Of a stretch of 64,000 nucleotides of DNA, positions 47,374 to 58,975 are shown piece after piece (the stretch's first letter is position 1; each line of letters begins with the position of its first letter). Source of the DNA: Dastarcus helophoroides. Its lineage: Eukaryota > Arthropoda > Insecta > Coleoptera > Bothrideridae. Under the pieces are notes generated by a model. The model ran no database searches. It had not been told where the DNA came from and worked only from the letters and a program-made list of their open reading frames with translations. The position numbers and the translations under genes were made by a program. The DNA lies in the NCBI GenBank assembly GCA_028583605.1, contig CM053330.1:23400129-23464128 (forward strand). The letters are read 5' to 3'.

Positions 47374-50300
47374 TTTTTTGTAATGACTGCCTATTGACAC
47401 ATGACTTGGACATATCAAATTACTCAGAACATTATGATGAATTCGAAAATGAGCAAATGAAGTACGGCGTACATAAATAAAAATAAAGTTGCCATAATTT
47501 TCTCAAAAAATATTGAACACAAAGCTACACCAGGGGAAAGATTTTTGGAAGTCAAACAAAAATGATTTTAGTTTTTGTCAATCGAACTGCAAATGAAGAA
47601 GTTACACCAGATGTTAAAAAATGACGTTTTTCACATTTTTCCTAGTAAAATCTAAACAAACCGACATTCAATGTTTTCTTAATGGTATGTTAATTGTCCA
47701 TTTATCCGACTTTTTATCTTCACTAATAACGAAGTTACCCATTTTTTCAATTTATTTAACATTTCTTCGGCCCAGTTTGGAAATATTTAAATTTTTATGG
47801 TTTGTTGACAATTTTCTAAACAGTTTTTGAAATGCGACTACGTGATATTTAAATTTATTGAAAACGTCACTTCATGACAGTTCACAAGTTAAGAGGTTAG
47901 TTTATTTTACCTAGAATATGAGTAAAATTAGATATGGAAAAAAATGTTTTCTTGATAAATTAGGAATATATAAAATACATAAAAAAGTTGTAGCACTGGA
48001 CATCGATGTTTCGCTCTCATTTGAGCTCGTCAGCAGTGCATAACATGGAAAGGGAACAATGAGGAAGAAATACTTAAAAATAATAATAATAAATAAAAAT
48101 AATTTTTTAAATATAAAAAAGAAAAATGAAGAAATTTTAACATGAATAGACGTTTTATCATCAATTTACTGTGTTAAAAATTTAAATATTTGAAGCCCTG
48201 CATTTCGAATTGAAGTTCGTAATTTCTAGATTTTTCCGAAATGTCAATTTTAGCCTAATTTAATCTATGATATAAGATAATGTTGATTTTTGTTCTATGG
48301 GATTGAGCTCCATATTGTTGCACGTTATCGGTTCGAATGATTAACACTTGGTGAATTGTAACCGCTTTATTTCAAAACTAACGGAACACTATAATTGTAA
48401 TTCACTAAAATTGTTTAATTAACTAACTTATTCATTGACTTCTACCTAACTGAGGGGAAGCCGACCGGACCCCCTATAGATCCCGTTGCGGGTTCTAGAG
48501 GGATCGAGCAGATAAGACAACGTTTGCCTAAATTTCGGGAGCGCTTATCTGCCGTTTGATTTATTATCGCGGCCGCTTCCCCTTATCAAATTTTATAAAT
48601 ACATTTTGTTACAATATTTTTACCTCTTTTCTACTAAAAATTTCGGGAAAACCAGTTTTTAATGATCGCAATCATTTCTTGTAACCTCGATCTTTTTCTC
48701 AAAACTTCCAGTTATCTCTTTTTTTAAGACTTCGACCTGGAACCGAATCGAAAACCGAAAACCGAAAAAACCGATATTTCTATTGGGACGAAAACCGGAA
48801 ACGGACCGAAAAGAATTTTTTTTATTTCGGTTCAGTGAGACTTATGAATCTACAGCTAACAAAACCTTACTCCTCGCTTCAATTTTAATTTTTACATTTA
48901 AACTCTTGAATTTCAACCTTAAATTTTTGTTTAACTATTTTATTACAGTTATTGTTCACGATTTTTTTTTTAAACTTCGAGTTTTTGATTGAACTTATTT
49001 TTGTTTTTATTTTGTCCCATAAACATCGGCTTTACATTTAAAATGTTGACTTTTTCTAGAAAATGTTTAGTTTTAAATATCTGTCACTAGTATTTAAATC
49101 AGAATTATGTAGAACTTTTATAAAATAAATTTCGAATATTTTCCTCAAGTTCATCTTTTTTCTCAAAATTCCGAGTTTATACTTCAATTTTTTCCTATAT
49201 TTCAATCGCTATAAACCATTGGTGTTCGAACTGTAAGCTCGCGAGCTACGTGTGACTCACAGTGACTATGTAGAAAAGAGGTATTCCATTTACATTTTAT
49301 TTAGCAAATTCATGTCTTCATATTTAAGTCAAAATTTCTATAAAAAAGTAAAAAATTTTAAAATCGAAAAAAAAAAAATTTAACTTTAGTGTAAGAACTT
49401 TTAAAGGTCAAAAATTCCAGAAATTATTCCAAATAAATTTATTTTAAAGAATCAAATTTTAAGTTTAAACTCGGGGAAAAAAGTTGAAAGAGATTAATTG
49501 GAAAATTTTCAAATTTGAATTAAAAATATCATGTAAAAAATTAAAAAGTTATAAAATTCTTGTAAAAAAATATTCTCGAATTTTCAACTCTAAAATTTAG
49601 ACAGAATTTTGGGAAAAAACCTAAATCTTGAATAAAAAATTAAAAATGATATACAAGAATTCAGGTCTAACACGAAATTTCAAAACAAAGGACAAAATTA
49701 GTTTATTAAATTCGAAACAAGACAAATCTTCAAACTTTGAGGATGAAGGTCAAAATTGTGAGATTCAAAGCCAAAATCTCTAAAATAAAGTTTAGATTAA
49801 AATTTTAGAGAAAAATATTGTTGCTCGTTATCGGTTTGAATGATTAACACTTGGTGAATTATAACCACTTTATTTCTAAACTGAATCCGGAACACTGCGT
49901 ACAATTGTAATTCACTAACTTATTCATCGACTTCTAACTACACTGTTTAATGAACTAACTGAGGGAAAAGCGACCGCCTTATATAGGCCCCTGTTCCGGT
50001 TCTAAAAGAATGCGGCAGATAAGGCGGAAATTTCTGGAGCACTTATCTGCCGTTTGATTTATTATCGCGGATGCTTCCCCTTATAAAATTTTCTAGAAAA
50101 TTCCCAACTAAACTTTATAATTACTTTTTGTTGCAATATTAAGGTTCAACTTTGAATTCAAAATTTTCAGAAGAAACTCGCCCAAGAAAGTCCTAAAATT
50201 TCGGCCTTATTCTCGAATTTTGGGATTAAAGTTAAAAAAATAATTCAATGAAATAGCTAAAATTTTAAGAAACTTCGACTTTAATCTTAAAATTTCAAAC

Positions 50301-53300
50301 CTAAGCACCTAATTTTTTAAAAATGTCCATTAATTTGTTGATACAAATTAATTTTAAATTAAGGAGCAATTATGACAAAAATTCGAACACTTAAAGAAAA
50401 AATTGAAATTTATTATTTTTTACTTTCGGGTTTGCAAATGTCAAATTTAAACATATAATTTTGATAAATTTTCGAGAAGTTTCAGATTAGATAAGAAATT
50501 TTGAATTTTTTTTAATAAATAATATTTTCACTTTGATACAAACTTTCTTAGAAACTTGAACTTGTTTCGAAGTTTTAGGTCAAACCTAATTTTTTAATAA
50601 ATTTGGGTTTTTACCCAGTATATTAATAACTTCAAACTTTTAATCTCAACAATGCCAGAAATTGTTTAAAATCTTTGGTTTTTGTTCTAATTTCGATTTT
50701 TCCGTCAAAATGTTCCGTTTGACATTTAAATTTTTCCTTTTTTTTTCCAAAACTTCAATGTTAGTTATTATCGACTTTATTCCGACTTTAATTTCAAACT
50801 GTCGAGTTTTTCCTAAATTTTAAAACATCGAAAAAAAAAGAAGAAATGTTTTCACTTTAATCAGAAAATTTCAACTTTATTTGGAAATTTTCACTACTTA
50901 CGAAATTTGACTTTAATCAGAGAGTTTAGAATTTAAACATGTCGAATTTTTGACTTTAATCGCCACATTTCGACAGAAAAGTTTTTGGAAAAAAACTTGA
51001 AGTTTATCAAACATGTTTATCAATTGACTAGTTTAAAAATGTCAGCTTGGAATTTCATAACATTTGCAATTCTCAACTATTTGTTTGGCAATTCAAAGTT
51101 TTTATAATGGAAATCTCATTATTAAAGATTTCTGACAAAGATTTTTACTTTCAATAAAATTTAGTTTATTTCAAAAAATGTTAATATTTTTCTTTTCAAA
51201 TTTAGACTATTTTTGACTTAAAAAAATAAAAATTTGAAATACAGGGTGTTACAAAAGTCCGGGCCGCTACTTCAGGAGCATATTCTACATATTAAAATAT
51301 GAAAAATGTTGAAATACATTTTTTTCTTTAAATTACCTCCTAACGGAGATATGACCATTTAAAAGATGGCGCCCCTAAAGTGGTTTTTTTACTACAAAAA
51401 GTTAACGGTTAGTAGCAAAGTCATGAAATTGGGCAAGCAGTTAAAGAATTGGATTAGGCATATTCTCATGTAACATATTTTTTAAATAAGCAGTAGCGTG
51501 GTGTGTAGGGGGTTGCCCGCGATTATTTTTTGCCGTAACTTTTTTGTATTGCAATATTTCGACACAAAAGTACCATAATCGTAAAAAGCAACATTTTCTA
51601 TACAAAAAAGGTACTCTTTCTCAAAGTCGCTAAAAGTAACCGTTTCCGAGAAAAAAGCGTTTAAACAAAATTGTTGCATTTATTAGAATTCGTTTTGCAA
51701 ATTTCTAATTTATCCACTACTAACTGCATTGATATAAAAATAGTACAAAATTAAGAAAAAAAAAATCAAAGCAAGTGTTCGAAATTACTGCCCCCTGCAG
51801 CAATACATTGCTCGGCTCGTCTTCTAAGGGAACTCCTTACTCTTTCGCAAATGCCTGGTGTATTGTGAATCTGGTTGAACTCATTTTCAATTCGTTCACG
51901 AAGATCATTGATATTGTCAACTGGTGTGGAGTAGACGATCTGCTTTAGATGTCCCCATAAGTAGAAATCGAGTGGGTTGAGGTCAGGAGACCTAGCTGGC
52001 CATGGTATCGGACCTCCTCGACCTATCCATCGTTGATGATAGTTGTTATTCAAAAATTCCCTAGCAACTGCACTAAAATGGGCAGGTGCCCCATCCTGCA
52101 TTATCCACATTCGCTGTCTTGTTATGAGTGGAATATTTTCAAGTAACACGGGTAACTCTGTTTGCAAAAAATGTCTATATGATGCTCCTGTTAACCTATG
52201 AGGTAAAAAAAACGGTCCAATTATAGAGTCCCCTATTATTCCTCCCCAAATGTTAAGTGAAAAATGTTGCTGATGTCTCGACTGAATAACTGCATTGGGA
52301 TTTTCAACTTGCCACTGATGCATGTTGTGAAAGTTAAGTATCCCGTTTCTGGTAAAACCCGCTTCGTCCGTAAATAATATGAGCGACGGAAAGTTCTCAT
52401 TTTCAGCGATTTTATGCAATAGCCAGTTGCAAAATTCTATTCTTGGAGGATAATCAGCAGCAAGTAACCCTTGCACTCTTTGAAAATGATAGGGGTAAAA
52501 TTGGTAAAATTTCAAAATTCGCCAGATAGTTACGTGATTTACTCCTTCGGCTAAAGCAAGTTGTCTAGTGCTGACACATGGATCTTCTTCAACTCGCTGA
52601 AGCACACGCTCCTCTAAATTAGCAACTTCTGCGTTTGGCCTTCCAACACGTTCGCCTTTGAAAACAAAATTTCCTGTTTCACATAAACGAGCATGAATTT
52701 TCTGGAACAATTTTTCTCCTGGTAGGTGTCTATTAGGAAAACGTTCAGCATAAAGCCGTCTTGCTTCAGCACGATTACAATTTGCAAGCCCGTACATTAA
52801 ATGCATATCGGCCATTTCTTGATTTGAATAGTCCATTTTATCAAAATAATGAAAAGTTAAAAAACTACTACACTTACTATTGACAACAAAAACTGCTAAA
52901 GTTTACAGCTTACGACCAAATTTTATCAGTGACACAACGTCAATCTCTGGCAGATATTGTCAAGTACAATTGTTTTCTTTACGATCAGTTTGCATGACCA
53001 ACTTATTTTTTCTTATACAAATTAGTTAGAATTTCGAAGACGGGATAGGATTATTTAAACGCCTTTTTCTCGGAAACGGTTACTTTTAGCGACTTTGAGA
53101 AAGAGTACCTTTTTTGTATAAAAAATGTTGCTTTTTACGATTATGGTACTTTTGTGTCGAAATATTGCAATACAAAAAAGTTACGGCAAAAAATAATCGC
53201 GGGCAACCCCCTACACACCACGCTACTGCTTATTTAAAAAATATGTTACATGAGAATATGCCTAATCCAATTCTTTAACTGCTTGCCCAATTTCATGACT

Positions 53301-55286
53301 TTGCTACTAACCGTTAACTTTTTGTAGTAAAAAAACCACTTTAGGGGCGCCATCTTTAAATGGTCATATCTCCGTTAGAAGGCAATTTAAAGAAAAAAAT
53401 GTATTTCAACATTTTTCATATTTTAATGTGTAGAATATGCTCCTGAAGTATCGGCCCGGACTTTTGTAACACCCTGTATGTACTTGGGATCTTCAGAACA
53501 TAATAAAATTTTGAAAGTAAGTTCAAAATATCTTCTCCAAATTTCCCCAAAAGTGTCTAAAATAATTCGAAATTTTTACAAAGTTTTTGTTAATAGGTTT
53601 TGGTTTTTTTCTAAGTTTCGACGTTTATGTTAAAATTGTTCATTTAAATATTAATTTTTATGGTTATCTTATTTCTAAAATTTCGACTTTAAACGCGAAT
53701 GTAGTCTTTTTTCCAAAAATTATAACTTTTTTCTTGATATTTACGTATTAATCTCTAAATTTAAATGTTTAAAAGAACTTTTACTTGGAATTACCAAATA
53801 AAGTTGAAATATTAAGAAATGTTTATTTATGAATTTAGTTTTTGTTTCCGAACTTTGATCAAATCAAAATTTAGATTTTTTTCTAAAATTCCTTTTCCTC
53901 TAAATTTGTTCTCAAAAGATCGAAATCAAATACAAAATTAAAAAATTTCACTTTCAAACAAATTTTATCTCAAAATTCCTACTTGACACCCTTAATCTTT
54001 AATTTTTTTCTTAAATTTGATAAGAAACTAATAATTTCTACATTTTTTAAAAGATATTGACTTGATACTCAAAATTTCAAAATAAATCGAAATTTTAAAT
54101 TTTAATTTGTATTTTTTCCCTAAATATCCGGTTCTTTCTTGAAATTTGGACTTTTGATTCGAGATTACCCAAAATGTTGTATTTCTTTTAAATAAAAATT
54201 AAAAATGAGTCACTCGAAACCGTTATTTGCGTTTAAACGAAAAGCAGAACTGAACCAATATAATTTTTTTCCGAAACGAAACCGAAAACTAGAACGAAAA
54301 AAGTAACAGTTTGAAACCCAGCTTTTTTATCTTAAAATATTCACTTTAAACCCCAAATTTGGACTTTTTAGCTCGAATTATTTTTTTGCAAATTTTAAGT
54401 TTGAAATTTTAATTTTTAATAATGTTTAAAAATTTTTGAGCCGTAACTTCGATTTATGGGGAAGCTAGCCTTCAAAGCTTTCCTAATTGCACCCACGTTG
54501 AAAGGAAAAGTAAGGAAAAGAGTTTTCAGAATTAATTTAATGAAGAACATGTTTCAATGAAGATCCAAAAAAATTAAGTTTAAAAGAATGAAACTTGAAA
54601 ATAATGCCCACATAAATTTTGCTTTACCTAATGATGGACAAAAAAAATCAATCAAAATATATACAGTTTATACCATATTACTAAGATTAGTTGATCAGAC
54701 TGAATTGTATATAAGTTTAAAATTGTCTAATGTTACAGCACATTCTAATATTAAGGCTTTTGTAACTCAAGGAGGATTGCAATCGATCGAAGAAGCGATT
54801 ACAAACGAAGTACCCGTCGTTGGAATACCATTCATAGCGGATCAGGAATATAACTTAAAGAAATTAAAAGAGCGGGGTGCAGCAATTACCTTGTATATAG
54901 ATGCTTTAAATAAAGATGCTTTAACAAATGCAATATTTACAGTGATTGAAGATCAAAGGTGAGCATTAGAATAATGGAACGCTTATCAATTTCAATTTCT
55001 TTTTAGTTATAAGGAAAACATGAAAAAATTGCACGAATTGATGGAAGATGAACCTAATACTGCAGTTGAAAGGGTAATTTGGTGGTGCGAATATGTCATC
55101 AGACACAAAGGTACTAAGCATCTTCATAGTCAGGCGACAGAAATTCCATTATATCAATATTTTCTCCTCGACGTGTTATGTTTCTTATTATTTCTATTCT
55201 TGTTTATTGTATTTGGTTTATATAAAATTGTTATCTTCTGCTTATATATCTGTAAACATTATATTGTTAAAATGAAGAAGGAATAA
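44874..55286 (+). CDS. UGT: UDP-glycosyltransferase 2, 4 exons, 514 aa
   Basis: This is a paralogue of UGT 1 on the same strand with the same exon layout: 44874-45695, 45876-46098, 54739-54958 and 55007-55286, phases 0, 1, 2, GT-AG throughout. The joined frame gives 514 aa with a signal peptide (about 1-20), SYSH with the likely catalytic histidine, DWFPQQEILAH, SNIKAFVTQGGLQSIEEAI and VPVVGIPFIADQ, WWCEYVIRHKGTKHL, a C-terminal membrane helix (LLFLFLFIVFGLY) and a KMKKE tail fitting KxKxx. It should be an ER-membrane sugar transferase; its acceptor is unknown. Intron 2 is 8.6 kb because of nested transposons; splicing across it is inferred from frame and signature continuity. Confidence 0.9.
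45876..46098 (+). CDS. UGT: UGT 2 exon 2
   Basis: Codes DLQSLLDNAKGGFVYFSFGT to DWFPQQEIL; 223 bp, same length and phase as UGT 1 exon 2. Confidence 0.92.
46140..47330. other. Start of UGT 2 intron 2, nothing recognised
   Basis: No gene is seen. TGTGTCCCAGTGGACGTGG near 46400 may be a degenerate mariner end. Confidence 0.35.
47332..47370. repeat. (AT)n microsatellite
   Basis: Perfect TA dinucleotide run of about 38 bp. Confidence 0.95.
47765..48215 (-). repeat. Hammerhead-bearing retroelement tail, copy 2
   Basis: Best preserved of three related copies (others 20330-20880 and 34620-34880), all in the same orientation. It contains the canonical hammerhead at 47992-48040. No protein is encoded. 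Confidence 0.65.
47992..48040 (-). ncRNA. Hammerhead ribozyme, canonical core
   Basis: On the minus strand: stem I GCACTG (complement of 48034-48039) pairs perfectly with CAGTGC (complement of 47993-47998); CTGACGA (complement of 48027-48033); stem II GCTC/GAGC with loop AAATGA; GAAA (complement of 48009-48012); stem III ACATCGATGT, a 10-nt palindrome (48000-48009); then C (complement of 47999) giving the GUC cleavage triplet. All core bases fit the hammerhead consensus. The palindrome allows a dimeric ribozyme. Confidence 0.88.
48316..48613 (+). repeat. Solo-LTR-like repeat, copy 1
   Basis: 298 bp, begins TGTTGCACGTTATCGG and ends TTTGTTACA, flanked by ATAT (48312-48315 and 48614-48617). 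The TG...CA ends with a 4-bp duplication suggest a solo LTR of a gypsy-like element. It matches 49819-50135. Confidence 0.65.
49819..50135 (+). repeat. Solo-LTR-like repeat, copy 2, inside hAT copy B
   Basis: 317 bp, begins TGTTGCTCGTTATCGG and ends TTTTTGTTGCA, flanked by ATAT (49815-49818 and 50136-50139). It contains TTATATAGGC, a possible TATA element. Confidence 0.65.
51242..51664. repeat. Left terminal inverted repeat of the DD41D element
   Basis: Pairs with 53054-53476 down to GCGTTTAAA at its inner limit; only a few differences are visible (for example AAAAGATGG against TTAAAGATGG in the facing arm). Confidence 0.88.
51766..52836 (-). CDS. DD41D mariner-family transposase, 356 aa, intact
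   Basis: This is a cut-and-paste transposase that binds its TIRs and inserts at TA. Residues about 1-120 form the bipartite helix-turn-helix DNA-binding part (DUF4817-like: RAEARRLYAERFPNRHLPG, then VSTRQLALAEGVNHVTIWRI). The catalytic triad is visible as D157 (FTDEAG), D248 (MQDGAPAHF) and D290 (SPDLNPLDFYLWG), with 41 residues between the last two, i.e. DD41D, plus the WPARSPDLNP motif. It ends SNFEHLL. No frameshift or stop interrupts it and both TIRs are preserved, so it may be, or recently was, active. Confidence 0.93.
   Translation of the reverse strand: MDYSNQEMADMHLMYGLANCNRAEARRLYAERFPNRHLPGEKLFQKIHARLCETGNFVFKGERVGRPNAEVANLEERVLQRVEEDPCVSTRQLALAEGVNHVTIWRILKFYQFYPYHFQRVQGLLAADYPPRIEFCNWLLHKIAENENFPSLILFTDEAGFTRNGILNFHNMHQWQVENPNAVIQSRHQQHFSLNIWGGIIGDSIIGPFFLPHRLTGASYRHFLQTELPVLLENIPLITRQRMWIMQDGAPAHFSAVAREFLNNNYHQRWIGRGGPIPWPARSPDLNPLDFYLWGHLKQIVYSTPVDNINDLRERIENEFNQIHNTPGICERVRSSLRRRAEQCIAAGGSNFEHLL
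53054..53476. repeat. Right terminal inverted repeat of the DD41D element
   Basis: Inverted copy of 51242-51664; the outermost bases ACTTTTGTAACACCCTG mirror the left end. Confidence 0.88.
54739..54958 (+). CDS. UGT: UGT 2 exon 3
   Basis: Codes HSNIKAFVTQGGLQSIEEAI and FIADQ; 220 bp, same length and phase as UGT 1 exon 3. An open frame extends upstream to 54588 but that part is intron. Confidence 0.92.
55007..55286 (+). CDS. UGT: UGT 2 exon 4
   Basis: Codes from SYKENMKKL to the KMKKE stop, including the membrane helix. AATAAA overlaps the stop codon region at 55283. Confidence 0.92.
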
Positions 55287-56720
55287 ATCAGATGAACAAA
55301 CAAGGGCTACTTCGGCTCGTTCAGGGCCCTGTACATTGCCCTGGTGGGAACCCTTAAATATTTTTATGTAATGAAAATTGACTAAAATAAGCCCTACATA
55401 TATTTTTAAAATGGAGCTCACCATGTTTCAAACATTCTCTATGAAAAAAGAAGCCTCCCAATATGGTAGAGCCCCTGTACAATGTCACACATTGTATGAA
55501 CCCCTGCACATCTAATCAATATATGTACATCGAAAATAATTTTTATTTTTTTATTTTTTCTGTAATGTGCAGAAACAAGATCATGCATGTTGCTGTTAAT
55601 GCATATACAATTAAGTTATTTTACAAAGACAACTGATCGAAGGAAACACATGCAGACTATAATTTAATTATATTTGAATCGGCTTTTCACCTTACCAGAT
55701 ATCGCTAGAGAATGAGACATTAGTGATACAACTGCATCTGATTGCTTTCTATTGCAATCGCGAGAAATAAAACATTGTTTAGGCATAAAACGGAAAAAAA
55801 GAGAAACTGATTTTTTTTAAATTTACATTTTCAAGAAAATTAAAAATTTTCTGAAGAGTCCAAATAAAAAAGTCGAAATTTTGCAAACTGGAAAATTCCA
55901 AATAAGTTGAAATTATAGAAGATCAAAATATCTTTAAAAAAAGTCAGATTTGCAAAAATATCACTGGAAATTAAAAAAAAGTCGATTTCTCCAAAAAAGT
56001 GTCAAAATTTTCAGTTGATGTTAAAAAATGAAGGTTTTTTTAAAAAAAGTCAAACTATTCAAAAAATGTCGGAATTATCAATAAAATCGCAAATTTAATT
56101 AAAATATCGAAATTTTCAAGTCTAAATTAAAAATCCTCATTTTCAAAAAAAATGACGTAAAAAAATCATATTTTTCAAAAATAAAACCAGAATTTACAGA
56201 AAAAAAGCATACATTTTAGGAAAAACATGAGATTTTAAAAATAATTCAAAATTTCCATAAACATTAAAATTTTGAAAAAAGATAGAACTTTAAAATAAAA
56301 AAATAATTTCAAAAAATTTGAAATTATCAGAAAAAAGTCAAAATTTCGAGAAATAATTGGCACCCTGAAAAGACTATAAATTTGAAAGAGGGGAAAATCA
56401 GGGATGTTAAAAACTTAAAAGCTCTCTCCTAAAGCTCGAATCAAAAAACAGGAAAAATTTCAAAAAAGCCCAAAATTGGAAAAATTACAAAATTTCACAA
56501 AAACGTGGAGGTTTTGATAGAATTTAAAATTTCAAAAAGTAATGAAAGTTTGAATTCGAAACTTCAAAACAAATTCAAAGAAGTCGACATTTTTTAAAAT
56601 AAGTAACATTTAAAAAAAAACCAGACAAAGCTTTCAGAAAAATATAGTCTCGAAAAATGTCAAAATTTCAATGTAAAGTAGATTTTTTTTTAAAATAGGT
56701 CGAAATTATTATCCACCCTA
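55287..56720 (+). repeat. Intergenic; quasi-periodic block from 55800, A-rich orientation
   Basis: Non-coding. From about 55800 AAAAAAGTCGAAATTTT-like units dominate. Confidence 0.5.
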
Positions 56721-57049
56721 AATGAACTTTTAAATCATTCACTTTAGAATAAATGCAAAAATATATCAATAAATTACAAAAGTGGCCATATTTTTTTATA
56801 ATTATACCAAGTGTAGCCGTCATCCCTACGATCCCAAAGTTACTCCTTCAATTTTTTTAAAAATATTACATCTTGTATTTTCTTACAATTTTGGATTCTT
56901 TCTGACGAGTAGATTTAAAAATGTATAATACTTGAGGTCTAGAGTGAATTCAGCTGCAGCTGATTAAATTTTATTTAAGTAAGGATTCGTTAATTATCTG
57001 ATGAATGAAACATCGTATCAACTTTAGTTATTTTATTTTAGTAGGTGTT

Positions 57050-57540
57050 CAAACTGACTGACATTAACCTCCATACAATGAAATAATCTAGCTAACATTA
57101 CTTAGCATATCTGGAGTAAACTGTCAACACTGATCAATAAGTCTTTCTCGTAAATTATCAACAGATTCTGCTTGTGTTATATAGCTTCTTATTTTGAAAT
57201 ACCCCCACACAATCTTCCTAGGGGGGGTTAAATCAGGTGATCTAGAGTCTACTACATCATCGTATCTCTTCTCCTTTGTCATTTTCTAGTATTTTGGTTA
57301 TTTCTGGATTAGCTACTCCTCTCAGTAATTTTAGATAAGACTCAACATTTACAGTTATATCAAGAAACAAGGGTCATTGGACCCTTGGAGGATTGGAGGA
57401 TCATTGGATATGGTAATCTAGTAATTCACACCGTACATTTAGCGTTTGAGTGAGAAATTTACGCATTACATGTGGATCACTGTCAGAGCAGTTTATGCAA
57501 CTATATCTGTTAACCAAATCATTTAACGAAAATGTAGAGA
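57050..57540 (-). pseudogene. Mariner-type transposase relic
   Basis: Minus-strand pieces resemble the transposase C-terminal half (PPLGRLCGG.., a LLIIYEKDLLI stretch equivalent to NDLRERI, and a final VNVSQFEH resembling SNFEHLL). Many stops are present, so it is an old inactive copy. Confidence 0.5.
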
Positions 57541-57574
57541 ATCAAATGTTATAAAACAAATTTTAATTTTAATG

Positions 57575-57610
57575 AAATTGAAATACAAATCTTGTCCCCT
57601 GAAACCCTAC
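57575..57610 (-). repeat. PLE 1-type 3' tail fragment
   Basis: The minus strand reads GGTTTCAGGGGACAAG followed by ATTTGTATTTCAAT, the same as the end of PLE 1 (about 6766-6793) and of the tail at 63728-63835. The upstream ribozyme is absent. Confidence 0.5.
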
Positions 57611-58975
57611 AACGGCCACTTCCATAGCTTCGTTGCTGACCCTATTTCCAGTGTGTGTAATTTATTAACCACCGATCTTGTTTCCACAAATTTCTGCAAA
57701 AATTCTATTACATACCTATGTGTTGCTGTTTTTCCAGGGTAGGCAGCATTAAAAAGTCAAACGGCAGGTCTTGCGGAATCATTATTTTTAAAGTATAAAC
57801 TTACAATTTCACAATCAATCAGTACCAATAATCTTGCTGCATCTTTAAAACACAGACGTCACACACATGTTTACGGATACCATTTCGCTGTTAATGCAAG
57901 CACAATTAAAAAAATTCAAAGTATTTATCTATAACTCGGCAACTCGTTAATTTAGACACCAAGTATTATACATTTTTGAAAATTACTCATCAGGAGGCAT
58001 TCAAAACTGTAAGAAAAAAAGGGCCCTAATTAACACCCGTTAATTTGATGCAATTTGCAGATTAAAAAAACACTAAATGATCGATAAAAAATTTAAAAAT
58101 GCAACATAAAATATTAAAAAAATCCCCTTTTATATTTATTAAAATTTAAATATAAAATATACAATTTGCACGCTAAATACTGGTTGGTATTTTAATCAAA
58201 TATGCTCTCAATAAAAATATAAATGATCGATAAATTTGTATTCGCTATTAAATAAAACTTTGCCTTTTATGCTAATGCACTTTATAAAAATATAAATGCT
58301 CGATAAGAAATGTTCACTATTAAATCAAATTTGCAATGAAGCAGGCTTGTTTGCTGACAAATAATGCTTATGTACGAAAAACGAAATGGATTTGTTACCA
58401 GTGTGTTTCTGATCTACAGAGCGAATACAAGGAAAAAAAGAAAAAAACTTGATAAACAGTAGAAAAGAGGACAGGTATTCAGCAGCAAAACCTTTGCTCT
58501 AAAATCAGTAGAAGAAGGTATTTGGAGCCTTTATCACAAAAATATTCACAGGGCAACGTTAGTGCGATTTTGTAATAAAGTTAAATATCGAGGAGAGCAG
58601 TGTGCCTCAGGTGTATATTTATATTATCCTGCAAATACTGATGCTGTAGTTTTATACCGATCGGAATTGCTTCATAATTGCAAAATATACCGTCCGAAAC
58701 AACCCTTAAAATAAGCGGGCATACTAAAACGGAGGTCAATAAAACCAAAAAAGGTTTTAGACATTCTGACAAAGAAATATTCATCAGTTCCTAAAAAGCA
58801 TCAGTTAAATAATTACTTGGCTTCTTTAGAAACTTCAAAATTTCGTCCTAATTCGACAAGCTTTGGGGAATTACAACAATTTTGCATCGACCAGCACTTT
58901 TCGATTCTTTATATCAACCGAAAACCTAATCAGACAATCAGAGAATGTTTGCGATGTCGATGCAGATGCCACATA

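Larger units (their letters stand above)
51242..53476 (-). mobile_element. Intact DD41D mariner element with ~420-bp TIRs
   Basis: A 2,235-bp element begins and ends with CAGGGTGTTACAAAAGTCC (inverted at the right), flanked by TA at 51240-51241 and 53477-53478. The TIRs extend about 423 bp each (51242-51664 and about 53054-53476) and are nearly identical. It carries one uninterrupted transposase gene. It sits inside hAT copy B, antisense to UGT 2. Confidence 0.93.
48726..54321 (-). mobile_element. hAT-type element, copy B, with nested insertions
   Basis: This is the inverted relative of 9211-12304. Its left end (TTCGACCTGGAACCGAATCG) matches the right end of copy A reverse-complemented, and its right end (GTAACAGTTTGAAACCCAG) the left end; internal blocks such as AGCTCGCGAGCTACG (49230) and GGGTAATCTCGA (complement near 54160) also match. 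A near-perfect 8-bp duplication CTTTTTTT/CTTTTTTA flanks it. Subtracting the nested DD41D element and the LTR-like repeat leaves about 3.04 kb, close to the 3.09 kb of copy A. Confidence 0.75.

Noticed and set aside
54588..54738. Coding extension of UGT 2 exon 3
   Set aside because: The open frame continues upstream, but the acceptor TTACAG at 54733-54738, the UGT signature alignment and the exon length shared with UGT 1 place the exon start at 54739.
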